Source of the DNA: Pedobacter psychroterrae
GTDB lineage: Bacteria > Bacteroidota > Bacteroidia > Sphingobacteriales > Sphingobacteriaceae
Length of the DNA: 64,000 bases
Assembly: GCF_004331695.1 (NCBI RefSeq)
Contig: NZ_SJSL01000001.1
Location: forward strand, 372,001-436,000
Direction: 5' to 3'
In this document: piece after piece, positions 26,646 to 33,463 of the stretch
Layout of the letters: the number at the start of each line of letters is the position of its first letter
Position numbering within the stretch: position 1 is the stretch's first letter
Notes under the pieces: model-generated
What the model was told of the DNA's origin: nothing
What the model saw: only the letters and a program-made list of their open reading frames with translations
Databases searched by the model: none
Position numbers and translations under genes: made by a program

Positions 26646-27218
26646 TTAAAACAGCAGCAATACAAAAATAGCGCTAAGTTTTGTTCTCAAGATTCTTATT
26701 GCATTATTGATATGTTGTGATACATTGTTTTCAGTAACATTCAGTTTGTCAGCTATATCGCGATTGGCGAGGTGCTCGATCCGGCTAAGCTCAAATGCTT
26801 TCCGCATTTTTTTTGGCAATGCCTGAATTTCTTTGTCAATATGATCTTGAAACTGCTTCTCTCTCACTAAATGGTCTGTATGGGCGATGCTGCCTGTGTT
26901 GGTATAATCCTTTAATGATTGAATGTATTTGGATTCGACTTTTTGACGTGCAATGTAATTCAGGACTTTATTTCTTAAGGCCGTGTATAGGAATGCAGTG
27001 AGATTAGTCGTTTCTTGCAACTGTTCTCTTTTGACCCAAAGATTTGTAAACAGTTCTTGCACAAAATCCTTAGCCTGGTCTTCGTCTCTTAGTTTCTTGT
27101 ATGCGAACACAAACATCAAGTGGTAATACCGGTTGTAAATTTCCGTGTAAGCAGCATGGTCAGCTGTTTTTAGAAGATCTGTTAGTTGTGAATCAGAATA
27201 GGTTTTGTAGTCCGGCAT
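26646..27218 (-). CDS. ECF RNA polymerase sigma factor (FecI-like)
   Basis: 190 residues. Region 2: AYTEIYNRYYHLMFVFAYKKLRDEDQAKDFVQELFTNLWVKRE. Region 4: ALPKKMRKAFELSRIEHLANRDIADKLNVTENNVSQHINNAIRILRTKL, the HTH of the Bacteroidota SusC/FecR-linked ECF group. Head of the leftward sigma, FecR, SusC, SusD, TlpA run. Upstream lies a 420-bp gap with an unusually structured segment. Confidence 0.93.
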   Translation of the reverse strand: MPDYKTYSDSQLTDLLKTADHAAYTEIYNRYYHLMFVFAYKKLRDEDQAKDFVQELFTNLWVKREQLQETTNLTAFLYTALRNKVLNYIARQKVESKYIQSLKDYTNTGSIAHTDHLVREKQFQDHIDKEIQALPKKMRKAFELSRIEHLANRDIADKLNVTENNVSQHINNAIRILRTKLSAIFVLLLF

Positions 27219-27288
27219 CGCTCATCATATTAAATCGTTAATATTTTGAGCTTCATTAAGGATTAAAAGTTGAATGCCTTTAAGTAGC

Positions 27289-27493
27289 AATAGGGCACAG
27301 CAACTTGCTCTCCTCTACAGCCTGGCTCTGGTGGGCCAACCATCTCTTTCAAGATGGCTCCAAGTAAAGAAATAAGCAAGCACCGCGCCCTATAGCTTGT
27401 ATAGGGAACAAGTGCTGTACTTACCTCGCTTGGATAAATTTACCAGATTTAGCTGCGAAGCTCGTTTTAGCAGTGCTCTATTGATTCAATAAG
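27289..27493 (-). ncRNA. Structured RNA candidate (small RNA or sigma-gene leader)
   Basis: In the 420-bp gap before the sigma gene several pairings nest. ATAGGGC (27290-27296) pairs with GCCCTAT (27387-27393), CTTGCT (27304-27309) with AGCAAG (27375-27380) and CCATCT (27340-27345) with AGATGG (27352-27357). This makes one long interrupted hairpin of about 105 nt. CCCTATA (27388-27394) can instead pair with TATAGGG (27400-27406), so two folds compete. A minus-strand TACATTTG (-7 like) lies at 27508-27501, just upstream. Long stem plus bulges recalls 6S-type RNAs; a switch-like leader is the alternative. Strand is inferred. Confidence 0.4.
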
Positions 27494-27596
27494 AGAGCTG
27501 CAAATGTATACATTATTTAATTTTTAATATCCACTATACGAAGCTAGTTATAACCCGCAAAGTAAAACACATAACAAGGGTTGTAAAAAACCACCT

Positions 27597-27617
27597 CGAA
27601 TGGTATAATACCACTCG
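27597..27617. promoter_or_regulatory. Palindrome at the XRE gene start (candidate operator)
   Basis: CGA-A-TGGTAT-A-ATACCA-C-TCG is a 21-bp dyad with one unpaired position per arm. It ends 21 bp before the XRE-gene ATG and 9 bp before a TATATTTG (27627-27634) that matches TAnnTTTG. That box is only 4 bp from the ATG, so a transcript from it would be nearly leaderless. Autoregulation by the XRE protein is the simplest guess. Confidence 0.45.
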
Positions 27618-27638
27618 GCTTTTAATTATATTTGCTTT

Positions 27639-28082
27639 ATGGATACTAAATTTCAGGAAAGCCCTACTAAAGTTCATCTTGGTCACAATGTTCAACGCGT
27701 CAGAGAGATCGTTGGTTATAAACAAGTAACGTTAGCTGAGATAGTCAATCTTAGTCAGCAAAGTATTTCTAAATGGGAACAGTCTGAAGATATTCCTGAT
27801 GACGTATTGGAAAAGCTAGCTAAAGGATTAGGTGTTACTGCGGAATTCATCAAAAACTTCAAAGAAGAAAAGGCGATATATAATATTCAAACAAATCGGG
27901 ATGAATCAAAACAGAATAGCCTCAACTATCAGCCAAATATTACTTATGACGCAGCAGATAAATTAGTACAACTTCTGGAACAATTCATCCAGGAAGATCG
28001 TGTTAAAACCGAATCCATTACTAACCTAAGCAAAGCTGTACTGGACTTAGCAGAAGAAGTGAAGAAATTAAAAGCTAAATAA
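27639..28082 (+). CDS. XRE-family HTH transcriptional regulator
   Basis: 147 residues. The HTH_3 domain is at about 15-70: LGHNVQRVREIVGYKQVTLAEIVNLSQQSISKWEQSEDIPDDVLEKLAKGLGV. A linker and a C-terminal coiled-coil helix (AADKLVQLLEQFIQEDRVKTESITNLSKAVLDLAEEVKKLK) probably dimerise it. This is a frequent Bacteroidota XRE form. Its neighbours give no direct target; a palindrome lies just upstream. It is convergent with the C1 peptidase gene across 161 bp with no visible gene. Confidence 0.85.
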   Translation: MDTKFQESPTKVHLGHNVQRVREIVGYKQVTLAEIVNLSQQSISKWEQSEDIPDDVLEKLAKGLGVTAEFIKNFKEEKAIYNIQTNRDESKQNSLNYQPNITYDAADKLVQLLEQFIQEDRVKTESITNLSKAVLDLAEEVKKLKAK

Positions 28083-28243
28083 TAATCACTCAATTCCAGG
28101 GTATGGTTATTGTGATGAATATTGTTAAAATTTGTATTATGATCGCTGTAGAATTATCACTTCAACAATTAAAACAAGCTGTGAAGCAGCTTTCGCCTTC
28201 TTAGAAACTTGAGCTGAAGATAGTAACAGTATCCGCGGTGTTT

Positions 28244-29353
28244 CTATAAAATATTCAGTTTCTTTTTGAGGGCTGGGGACAGTGCTGCTTTGGGTACCAC
28301 CAGACTGATGGTGTTGATGGCAAAGTAAGGTTCGGACACTTCTATGTAACCTGCAAATGGCCCGACATTTCCCCATGAATTTTTGACTTTAAAAAACAAT
28401 TTTCCGGAGCTTGTTTGATCCAGGCCCACCAGGTGCATCAGGTGATCGTCCTGGGTGGTCAGGTTTTCGTACAATTGTTGTCTCAACTCCTGGCTGTATT
28501 CAACTTCTTTGGATTCCGGGCTCAATTTCTCTGACTTAGCATCTGCTTCATCGGCAAAGCTCATGGCGTATCCTTTTTCCTGTTGAAATCCGGAGTTGCT
28601 GACATCTGCATCCCACATTATGGTATAACCGTCTTTTAAGGCGCTTTTGGTTAAACTGATCATTTCCTGTACGGGCAGGTTGTAAAAGGAGCCGTTGGCA
28701 AAGTTATCCGGTGCTTCCAGAATAAATTGCTGGTAGTATGGGTGATGGGTAAAAGAGCTGATGTTGATGTAGTCTGCCGCCTTAAATTTCATCAGCTCTT
28801 TGGCAAAAGTCTTTGGGGTATAGTTTATTCCTTTGTAGTCGAACGTTGCAGGTGGCGTTCCCATGTATTGATCCAACAGCTGCTCATAGCCCCGAAGCCA
28901 GTTTGGGTTTAACGGGCGCTGTTTAAGGGTGCTATCCAGGTGGTTCTTTAGGGCAGCTTCCAGGCCAGTATGATCGGGGATCTCTCCGCTCTTACCCTGG
29001 AAGACCTCTTGTGGCATAGCGCCGTATTTTTCTGTTGCATTGATCAGGTCATGTCCGAGTCCGCCTTCTCCGAACTGTGCTTTACCCTGGCGCAGGATAT
29101 AATTCTTCGCTTTTTCGATATAGACGTTCCGTGTCGTGAACATTTCAGAGAGGTTTAGTTCAGCCATTCCTTTACGGATCCCTTCTGACTCAATGAGCGA
29201 TGTGGTGGAGTAGTTCCAGCAGGTACCGCTTTGTCCCTGATCTTTAATGCCCGTAACCGGGTTATTGGCGATTGGTTTTAAAACTGGTTGCTGGGCTAGT
29301 GCGGCACAGGCAAGTCCCAGGGCACAGGCAAGTAAGGTAAGTCTTTTCATCAC
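28244..29353 (-). CDS. Exported C1-family (papain/bleomycin-hydrolase-type) cysteine peptidase
   Basis: 369 residues. Signal peptide of about 21 (MMKRLTLLACALGLACAALAQ). The catalytic set is Gln41 and Cys45 in DQGQSGTCWNYST, His307 in DHLMHLVGL and Asn325 in KVKNSWG, the C1B order. The EGG-type substrate loop reads FGEGGLGHDLINATEKYG. Such exported C1B aminopeptidase-like enzymes are common in Bacteroidota and degrade peptides in the periplasm. A stand-alone gene, convergent with the XRE gene. Confidence 0.9.
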   Translation of the reverse strand: MMKRLTLLACALGLACAALAQQPVLKPIANNPVTGIKDQGQSGTCWNYSTTSLIESEGIRKGMAELNLSEMFTTRNVYIEKAKNYILRQGKAQFGEGGLGHDLINATEKYGAMPQEVFQGKSGEIPDHTGLEAALKNHLDSTLKQRPLNPNWLRGYEQLLDQYMGTPPATFDYKGINYTPKTFAKELMKFKAADYINISSFTHHPYYQQFILEAPDNFANGSFYNLPVQEMISLTKSALKDGYTIMWDADVSNSGFQQEKGYAMSFADEADAKSEKLSPESKEVEYSQELRQQLYENLTTQDDHLMHLVGLDQTSSGKLFFKVKNSWGNVGPFAGYIEVSEPYFAINTISLVVPKAALSPALKKKLNIL

Positions 29354-29410
29354 GATGAGTTAGCTCTCTAAATTAAAAAAAATCCCGGACCTAAGGGCAT
29401 ACCTTGCTAT

Positions 29411-29590
29411 TTATATACGCCCATATAAATAAACCTTACGCTCACAACTATCACACTTGTAACGCTTCACGCGTTTCCAAAAAATTAATTTCATATAGCC
29501 TGGCCTGGGAATGCGAGAGGACAACTCCCCCACGTTGCAGGAAGGGCACTTTTTATAGGCCTTTGACCAAAGTAGTTTTTCTTCTTCCAT
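29411..29590 (-). CDS. Small zinc-ribbon-like protein
   Basis: 59 residues (MEEEKLLWSKAYKKCPSC...), running from ATG 29588-29590 to a TAA at 29411-29413. Two CxxC pairs (KCPSC and KCDSC) about 30 residues apart can bind one zinc. The middle is basic and aromatic (GYMKLIFWKRVKRYK). No family name is recognised. It lies 57 bp upstream of the C1 peptidase gene on the same strand. The opposite-strand open frame over the same bases has no family-like features. Confidence 0.6.
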   Translation of the reverse strand: MEEEKLLWSKAYKKCPSCNVGELSSRIPRPGYMKLIFWKRVKRYKCDSCERKVYLYGRI

Positions 29591-29686
29591 AGGTTTACGA
29601 CTTGTAATTATTCAACAAAAATAGGATAAGCATGTTGACCAAAACTGACATTAATGTTAATAAATCCGACAAATAGATGCCTAAAA

Positions 29687-29717
29687 AAATCCCGCACACT
29701 CATCATGTGCGGGATTT
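29687..29717 (-). terminator. Intrinsic terminator of the surface-lipoprotein operon
   Basis: AAATCCCGCACA (29687-29698) pairs perfectly with 29706-29717 over 12 bp, with a 7-nt loop. On the minus strand the stem is followed by a run of T. It ends 24 bp after the lipoprotein stop at 29741. Confidence 0.85.
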
Positions 29718-29740
29718 CAAAGAGCATTAATTTATAAATA

Positions 29741-31429
29741 CTATTTACAGTCTGTTACTACAAATTCTGCATCTAGGTTCATGATTTTAGATCCGGCGTT
29801 GTAGCTGCCTGTTACTTTTAAGCCTGCTGCATTGCTAACACTGATACTTTGCGTTCTGTCGATTTTAATTGCTTCAGAAGTATAGGTTTTCTCATCATAT
29901 ACCGCACTGATGCTGTATGTATGACCATTTTTAAGTTTAAGGCTCAGTTTGCCGTTTACCATTTCAACGTCTGATGAACTATTGTCCGTTGCATCTTTTA
30001 GGGTCATCCATGTAGTAGGGTAAGCGATGATGTTCTTATTAGTACATTTTGCTACGAAAATAATGTCTGTGTCAACGAAATCCGTAAATGCAGGAGCAGG
30101 GATGGTAATGGCTACATCTGTACAGCCTCCAACAGCAGTTTCTAAAACTTTAGAAGAACGGTCTCCTCTACGTGAATATACAATTATTTTACCTGGAAGT
30201 AAACGACCTCTTCTTAGTAGTGAAAACGCTCTTGCGCTTCCCGCTCCTACAACACGTCTTACTCTACTTAGATCAGGCGCCAGTTCTGCAAGAACCTGTC
30301 CGCTCGCGCTAGCAATTACGATCTGATAACCCACATAGGTATCTTCATCAGCACCTAGTGAGATATTCACACTACCAGAACATTCAGTACTTGTGTACCA
30401 GTTTAATGCCCATGTAGATAAGTGATTGATGTTGATCAAAGCCACCAATTTACCACCTGTATTTGACACTGTAGTTGTACCTTCATATTTCCACTGTCCA
30501 GTTGATTCGTCTAAGCTCCAAACCGGAATCACGTCCCCAGCTTTAACAGCCAAAGCTGTTGTTGGATTAATCAGCGCAGGATTGATCTCAATCTCTGCAG
30601 TTATTGACTTAGAAAAGTTTTTAACTGCTGTACTACCTGCAGTCATATCAATAGAAACAGCACCGGCAGTAATGAAACTTACTTCCCCAGTGATAGGCTG
30701 GTTGTTTGGTCCGATTGGATTTACAGCTGTTAACATTGGCGCTACCGCATCCAATGCATCAACATCAGTGGTACCATAATATACCATAGTCGTTTTCAAA
30801 GAAGTTGCAGCGATCACTTGCTTATTAGCATCTAACACCTGTGTTCCTGCTGGGATTGCCAATTCTACAGTTTGGGGTGTAGTAGCAGTCACAGCGGTTT
30901 CAATTTTTGTTTCTGCTACCGATGCACCACCTGTCAGCGGCTTATCAGTTTGAGATACCGCAGTTCCATCAGCAGGGTTAGCATAGGACAACAAAGGAAT
31001 TACCACATTGTTGATGTCGTCTGCACTTGTAATGGTGAATTTTTGAAATATTGGCGCATAACCTGTTACATTCGCTGAGATAGTAAATACAACCGGACTG
31101 GCAACAGTTGGGTTTGAGAACCGGTTTAGGCTGATAGGAAGTAACCCGTTGCTGGCCACGAAATCCTTTCCTCCATTGTCTGTTTGCACAAAATCTTTAC
31201 CAGGACCGCCGATCGTTACGGTGATGGTCGCGGGAAGTGCCGCCCCAGCTGTAGGATTAGCTTTTACAAAGCGGATCAGGGTGGCTGATTTACTTAGTGA
31301 TTCAGTTGCGATAGCTACTTTTATATCTTGTGCTGGGTTTTTACAGCCGTTCATTACCAGAACAGATGTACCGAAAACCATAGCAACGCCTAAAGCAGTT
31401 GCTTTATATAGTGAATTGAAATTCTTCAT
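29741..31429 (-). CDS. Large surface lipoprotein of unknown function
   Basis: 562 residues. Lipoprotein-type signal (ALGVAMVFGTSVLVMNGC, Cys about 29). The rest is beta-rich and Thr/Ala/Val-rich. One segment, DVIPVWSLDESTGQWKYEGTTTV (about 300-322), recalls the carbohydrate-protein interface seen in FAM171/CILP-like and bacterial surface proteins. Four Cys in the second half (STECSG, VGGCTD, VAKCTN, VTDCK) could pair. It lies 28 bp after the outer-membrane protein gene in one leftward unit preceded by the palindrome pair. No enzyme motif is seen. Confidence 0.7.
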   Translation of the reverse strand: MKNFNSLYKATALGVAMVFGTSVLVMNGCKNPAQDIKVAIATESLSKSATLIRFVKANPTAGAALPATITVTIGGPGKDFVQTDNGGKDFVASNGLLPISLNRFSNPTVASPVVFTISANVTGYAPIFQKFTITSADDINNVVIPLLSYANPADGTAVSQTDKPLTGGASVAETKIETAVTATTPQTVELAIPAGTQVLDANKQVIAATSLKTTMVYYGTTDVDALDAVAPMLTAVNPIGPNNQPITGEVSFITAGAVSIDMTAGSTAVKNFSKSITAEIEINPALINPTTALAVKAGDVIPVWSLDESTGQWKYEGTTTVSNTGGKLVALININHLSTWALNWYTSTECSGSVNISLGADEDTYVGYQIVIASASGQVLAELAPDLSRVRRVVGAGSARAFSLLRRGRLLPGKIIVYSRRGDRSSKVLETAVGGCTDVAITIPAPAFTDFVDTDIIFVAKCTNKNIIAYPTTWMTLKDATDNSSSDVEMVNGKLSLKLKNGHTYSISAVYDEKTYTSEAIKIDRTQSISVSNAAGLKVTGSYNAGSKIMNLDAEFVVTDCK

Positions 31430-31457
31430 TTTTATATTTGATTGAAAGGAACGTTAA

Positions 31458-32168
31458 TTATTTGATTTTGAAATTGAAGTTTAACTGGATAACAGGAAGG
31501 AAGCGATAGCTTTCCATGTTTTTCTCCAGTTGAGTTTCCATCTGCTGGTTTTCAGACAATAGCTTTGTACCAACTACTGTAGATTCAGGCGATTTCAGGA
31601 AATAGGTTCCCAGGTCAAGGTTGATATTGAACAATCTTTTAGGAACACTTTTAAACAATCCCAAACCAAGATAAGGCGCTACACCTTTCCATGACAAGTC
31701 GATGTCCAGCTGGCCAACTTCTGCTCCGGTTAAGGTCATATCCCCATAGTTATAAGAACCAGTTGGAAAAAACTCAAGCTCACCACCAGCTTTGAATAAA
31801 TAGCCAAGTCCGGCTACTACACGGAAAGCATTGGTTTTGAACGGTGCATAGTCTGCGAACAAATGTACATTAGACAATTGAGCATTCAGCGTATTTGAAG
31901 CGTCAAAACCTGAAAATTTGATGGCATCGTTTACTTTGACAGATGTACTCGTACTACCGCCGAATCTTAATCCGAGTTTTGGTGTCACACCATACCTTAC
32001 ATCTGCTCCAAGACCTTGCGAACCAGCAATTACCTGCAGATTGATTGGATGTTGTTTAAAGCCTGTGTCAAGAACCGACCGGCTTTTTGTTGGCATTACC
32101 GCAGCGTCCTGCGCGAAGCCAAGTCCTGCATATGCAAGAGCAAGCATTAAAAGTAGAGATTTTTTCAT
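31458..32168 (-). CDS. Outer-membrane beta-barrel-type protein
   Basis: 236 residues. Signal peptide MKKSLLLMLALAYAGLGFAQ. Alternating hydrophobic strands end in aromatic or Gly residues (INLQVIAGSQGLGADVRYG, LGLRFGGSTSTSVKV, FRVVAGLGYLFKAGGEL, VAPYLGLGLFK) and the terminal strand is RFLPVIQLNFNFKIK, all as expected of a small outer-membrane barrel. No OmpA peptidoglycan domain. First gene of the leftward unit; its promoter and palindromes lie at 32213-32408. It may hold or present the lipoprotein encoded next. Confidence 0.7.
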   Translation of the reverse strand: MKKSLLLMLALAYAGLGFAQDAAVMPTKSRSVLDTGFKQHPINLQVIAGSQGLGADVRYGVTPKLGLRFGGSTSTSVKVNDAIKFSGFDASNTLNAQLSNVHLFADYAPFKTNAFRVVAGLGYLFKAGGELEFFPTGSYNYGDMTLTGAEVGQLDIDLSWKGVAPYLGLGLFKSVPKRLFNINLDLGTYFLKSPESTVVGTKLLSENQQMETQLEKNMESYRFLPVIQLNFNFKIK

Positions 32169-32212
32169 TACTGTTTGTTTGTTTGGTTATATATTTCCCC
32201 TATAGAAAGTAG

Positions 32213-32246
32213 CAAAGCTATATAGAATATATCAATAAACTACAAA
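32213..32246 (-). promoter_or_regulatory. Promoter of the outer-membrane protein/lipoprotein unit
   Basis: On the minus strand a TTTG (32246-32243) is followed after 20 bp by TAGCTTTG (32220-32213), an exact Bacteroidota -33/-7 pair. The start codon is 44 bp downstream. The palindrome at 32260-32287 lies just upstream of the -33 box, at an activator-like position. Confidence 0.65.
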
Positions 32247-32259
32247 GCTAGATAAGTTA

Positions 32260-32287
32260 GTAGTCCAGACATATAATCCTGGACTAC
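32260..32287. promoter_or_regulatory. Inner palindrome, copy A
   Basis: GTAGTCCAG (32260-32268) and CTGGACTAC (32279-32287) flank a 10-bp centre containing TATAAT. It is the same element as at 35299 and 36133: GTAGTCC, then A or T, G, a 10-bp AT-rich centre, and the mirror arm. It stands 91 bp before the leftward outer-membrane protein start. Confidence 0.8.
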
Positions 32288-32391
32288 CACAACTTTGAAT
32301 TAATAAAAATTCCACAGCAGTGGTTATATGCGAAAAAAAGGGGAAACATGGTCCTTATGACAGCTGGAAATTTGCATTTTTCTTAAATTAT

Positions 32392-32408
32392 GTAGACACT
32401 TTGTATAC
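32392..32408. promoter_or_regulatory. Outer dyad, copy A
   Basis: GTAGACACTTTGTATAC is an imperfect dyad (GTAnACA-N3-TGTnTAC, one mismatch) identical to copy C at 36041 and one base different from copy B at 35208. It lies 104 bp upstream of inner palindrome A relative to the leftward gene, and 80 bp before the regulator gene at 32489, so it could serve both directions. The rest of the 320-bp gap holds only the promoter noted at 32213. Confidence 0.75.
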
Positions 32409-32488
32409 GATGCTGATGGGAGAATATATATCAATCTGGAAATAAGTAAAATAAAATTTACATATTTATCTATAATTAGAGAATTATA

Positions 32489-33463
32489 GTGAAGAGCCCT
32501 ATTCATCGCGCAGAACCAATATATGTCGCTGCTATTCTAAATTATTTATCACCATACTACCCGATATCTCCAGATATGGCGGGACAGCTGAACGCAGCGC
32601 TATTCCATTTTCCTGTAAAAAAGGGGGATTATTTAATCAGACAGGGAGAACATGCAACTGCTTTCTATTTTATTATAAGCGGCATCGTAGTTGGATACAC
32701 CACCCGCAAGAAAAAAAAACTAACTACTTATATTTGTGCAGAAGGTGATACGGTTTCCTCAATCAGTGGAATGTACGGCGAAAAACCCTCGGGGGAAAGC
32801 GTTTTTGCCATAGAAGATACCATCCTGCTGGGATTACCTGTGGAGACGATACTTGAGTGGATTGAGACTTCATTGGGATGGAACATTATTGTCAGAAAAA
32901 TTCTGGAAGATTTCTATAAAATAGCCCATGAACGGTCCAATGTCATCCGGATGGGCACAGCAAAGGAGAAATATGATTATTACGCAGCTGAAATGCATGA
33001 ACATTTCGAGCGCATTCCGGTAGCGTTCATTGCGGACTACCTGAACATCAAATCAAAAACACTGGAAAAACTGCTAAAGGACCGTAAAAAAAACTCTGAA
33101 CAACTTAATGAAAAGCTTGACCTATTGATCAGAAGCTATTTGGTAGACGAGGAAAGTTTCAGAAAACAGGGTCTTACACTTACAAAAATGGCTAAAGCAT
33201 TGTCTATTCCCTCCCATCAATTGTCGCACTTCATCAACTCCCGATATAAGAAAAGTTTCAATGCCTTAATCAACACCTACCGGGTCATCTATTTAAGGAA
33301 CAGACTTCAGCACGATTTCGCATGGCAGCATCTAAAAATTGAAGCACTGGGAATTGAAGGTGGATTTTCTTCCAGAAGTGTATTCTTCTCAGAGTTTAAA
33401 TTGCGAGTTGGCATGAGCCCCGCAGAATATGCCAGATCGATAAAAAACGTTAGTCTACAATGA
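32489..33463 (+). CDS. Regulator with cNMP-binding (Crp-type) domain fused to AraC-type HTH
   Basis: 324 residues. It starts with GTG at 32489: an in-frame TAG lies just upstream and the first ATG is 29 codons in. A cNMP_binding/cupin fold is at about 20-130 (GDYLIRQGEHATAFYFIISGIVVGY; VFAIEDTILLGLPVETIL). A Crp-like helical and HTH-like segment (IPVAFIADYLNIKSKTLEKLLKDRKK, about 175-200) follows. The AraC HTH_18 is at about 225-320 (LTLTKMAKALSIPSHQLSHFIN...GFSSRSVFFSEFKLRVGMSPAEYA). Crp proteins normally end after one winged helix, so the AraC tail is unusual. It overlaps the sensor gene by ATGA. Likely master regulator of the flanking palindrome-marked genes (inference). Confidence 0.82.
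   Translation: MKSPIHRAEPIYVAAILNYLSPYYPISPDMAGQLNAALFHFPVKKGDYLIRQGEHATAFYFIISGIVVGYTTRKKKKLTTYICAEGDTVSSISGMYGEKPSGESVFAIEDTILLGLPVETILEWIETSLGWNIIVRKILEDFYKIAHERSNVIRMGTAKEKYDYYAAEMHEHFERIPVAFIADYLNIKSKTLEKLLKDRKKNSEQLNEKLDLLIRSYLVDEESFRKQGLTLTKMAKALSIPSHQLSHFINSRYKKSFNALINTYRVIYLRNRLQHDFAWQHLKIEALGIEGGFSSRSVFFSEFKLRVGMSPAEYARSIKNVSLQ

Noticed and set aside
28137..28376. Minus-strand 79-residue frame (MGKCRAICRL...)
   Set aside because: Overlaps the end of the C1 peptidase in another frame, with no recognisable features.
29404..29592. Plus-strand 62-residue frame over the zinc-ribbon gene
   Set aside because: No protein-like features; the opposite strand carries the CxxC...CxxC protein.
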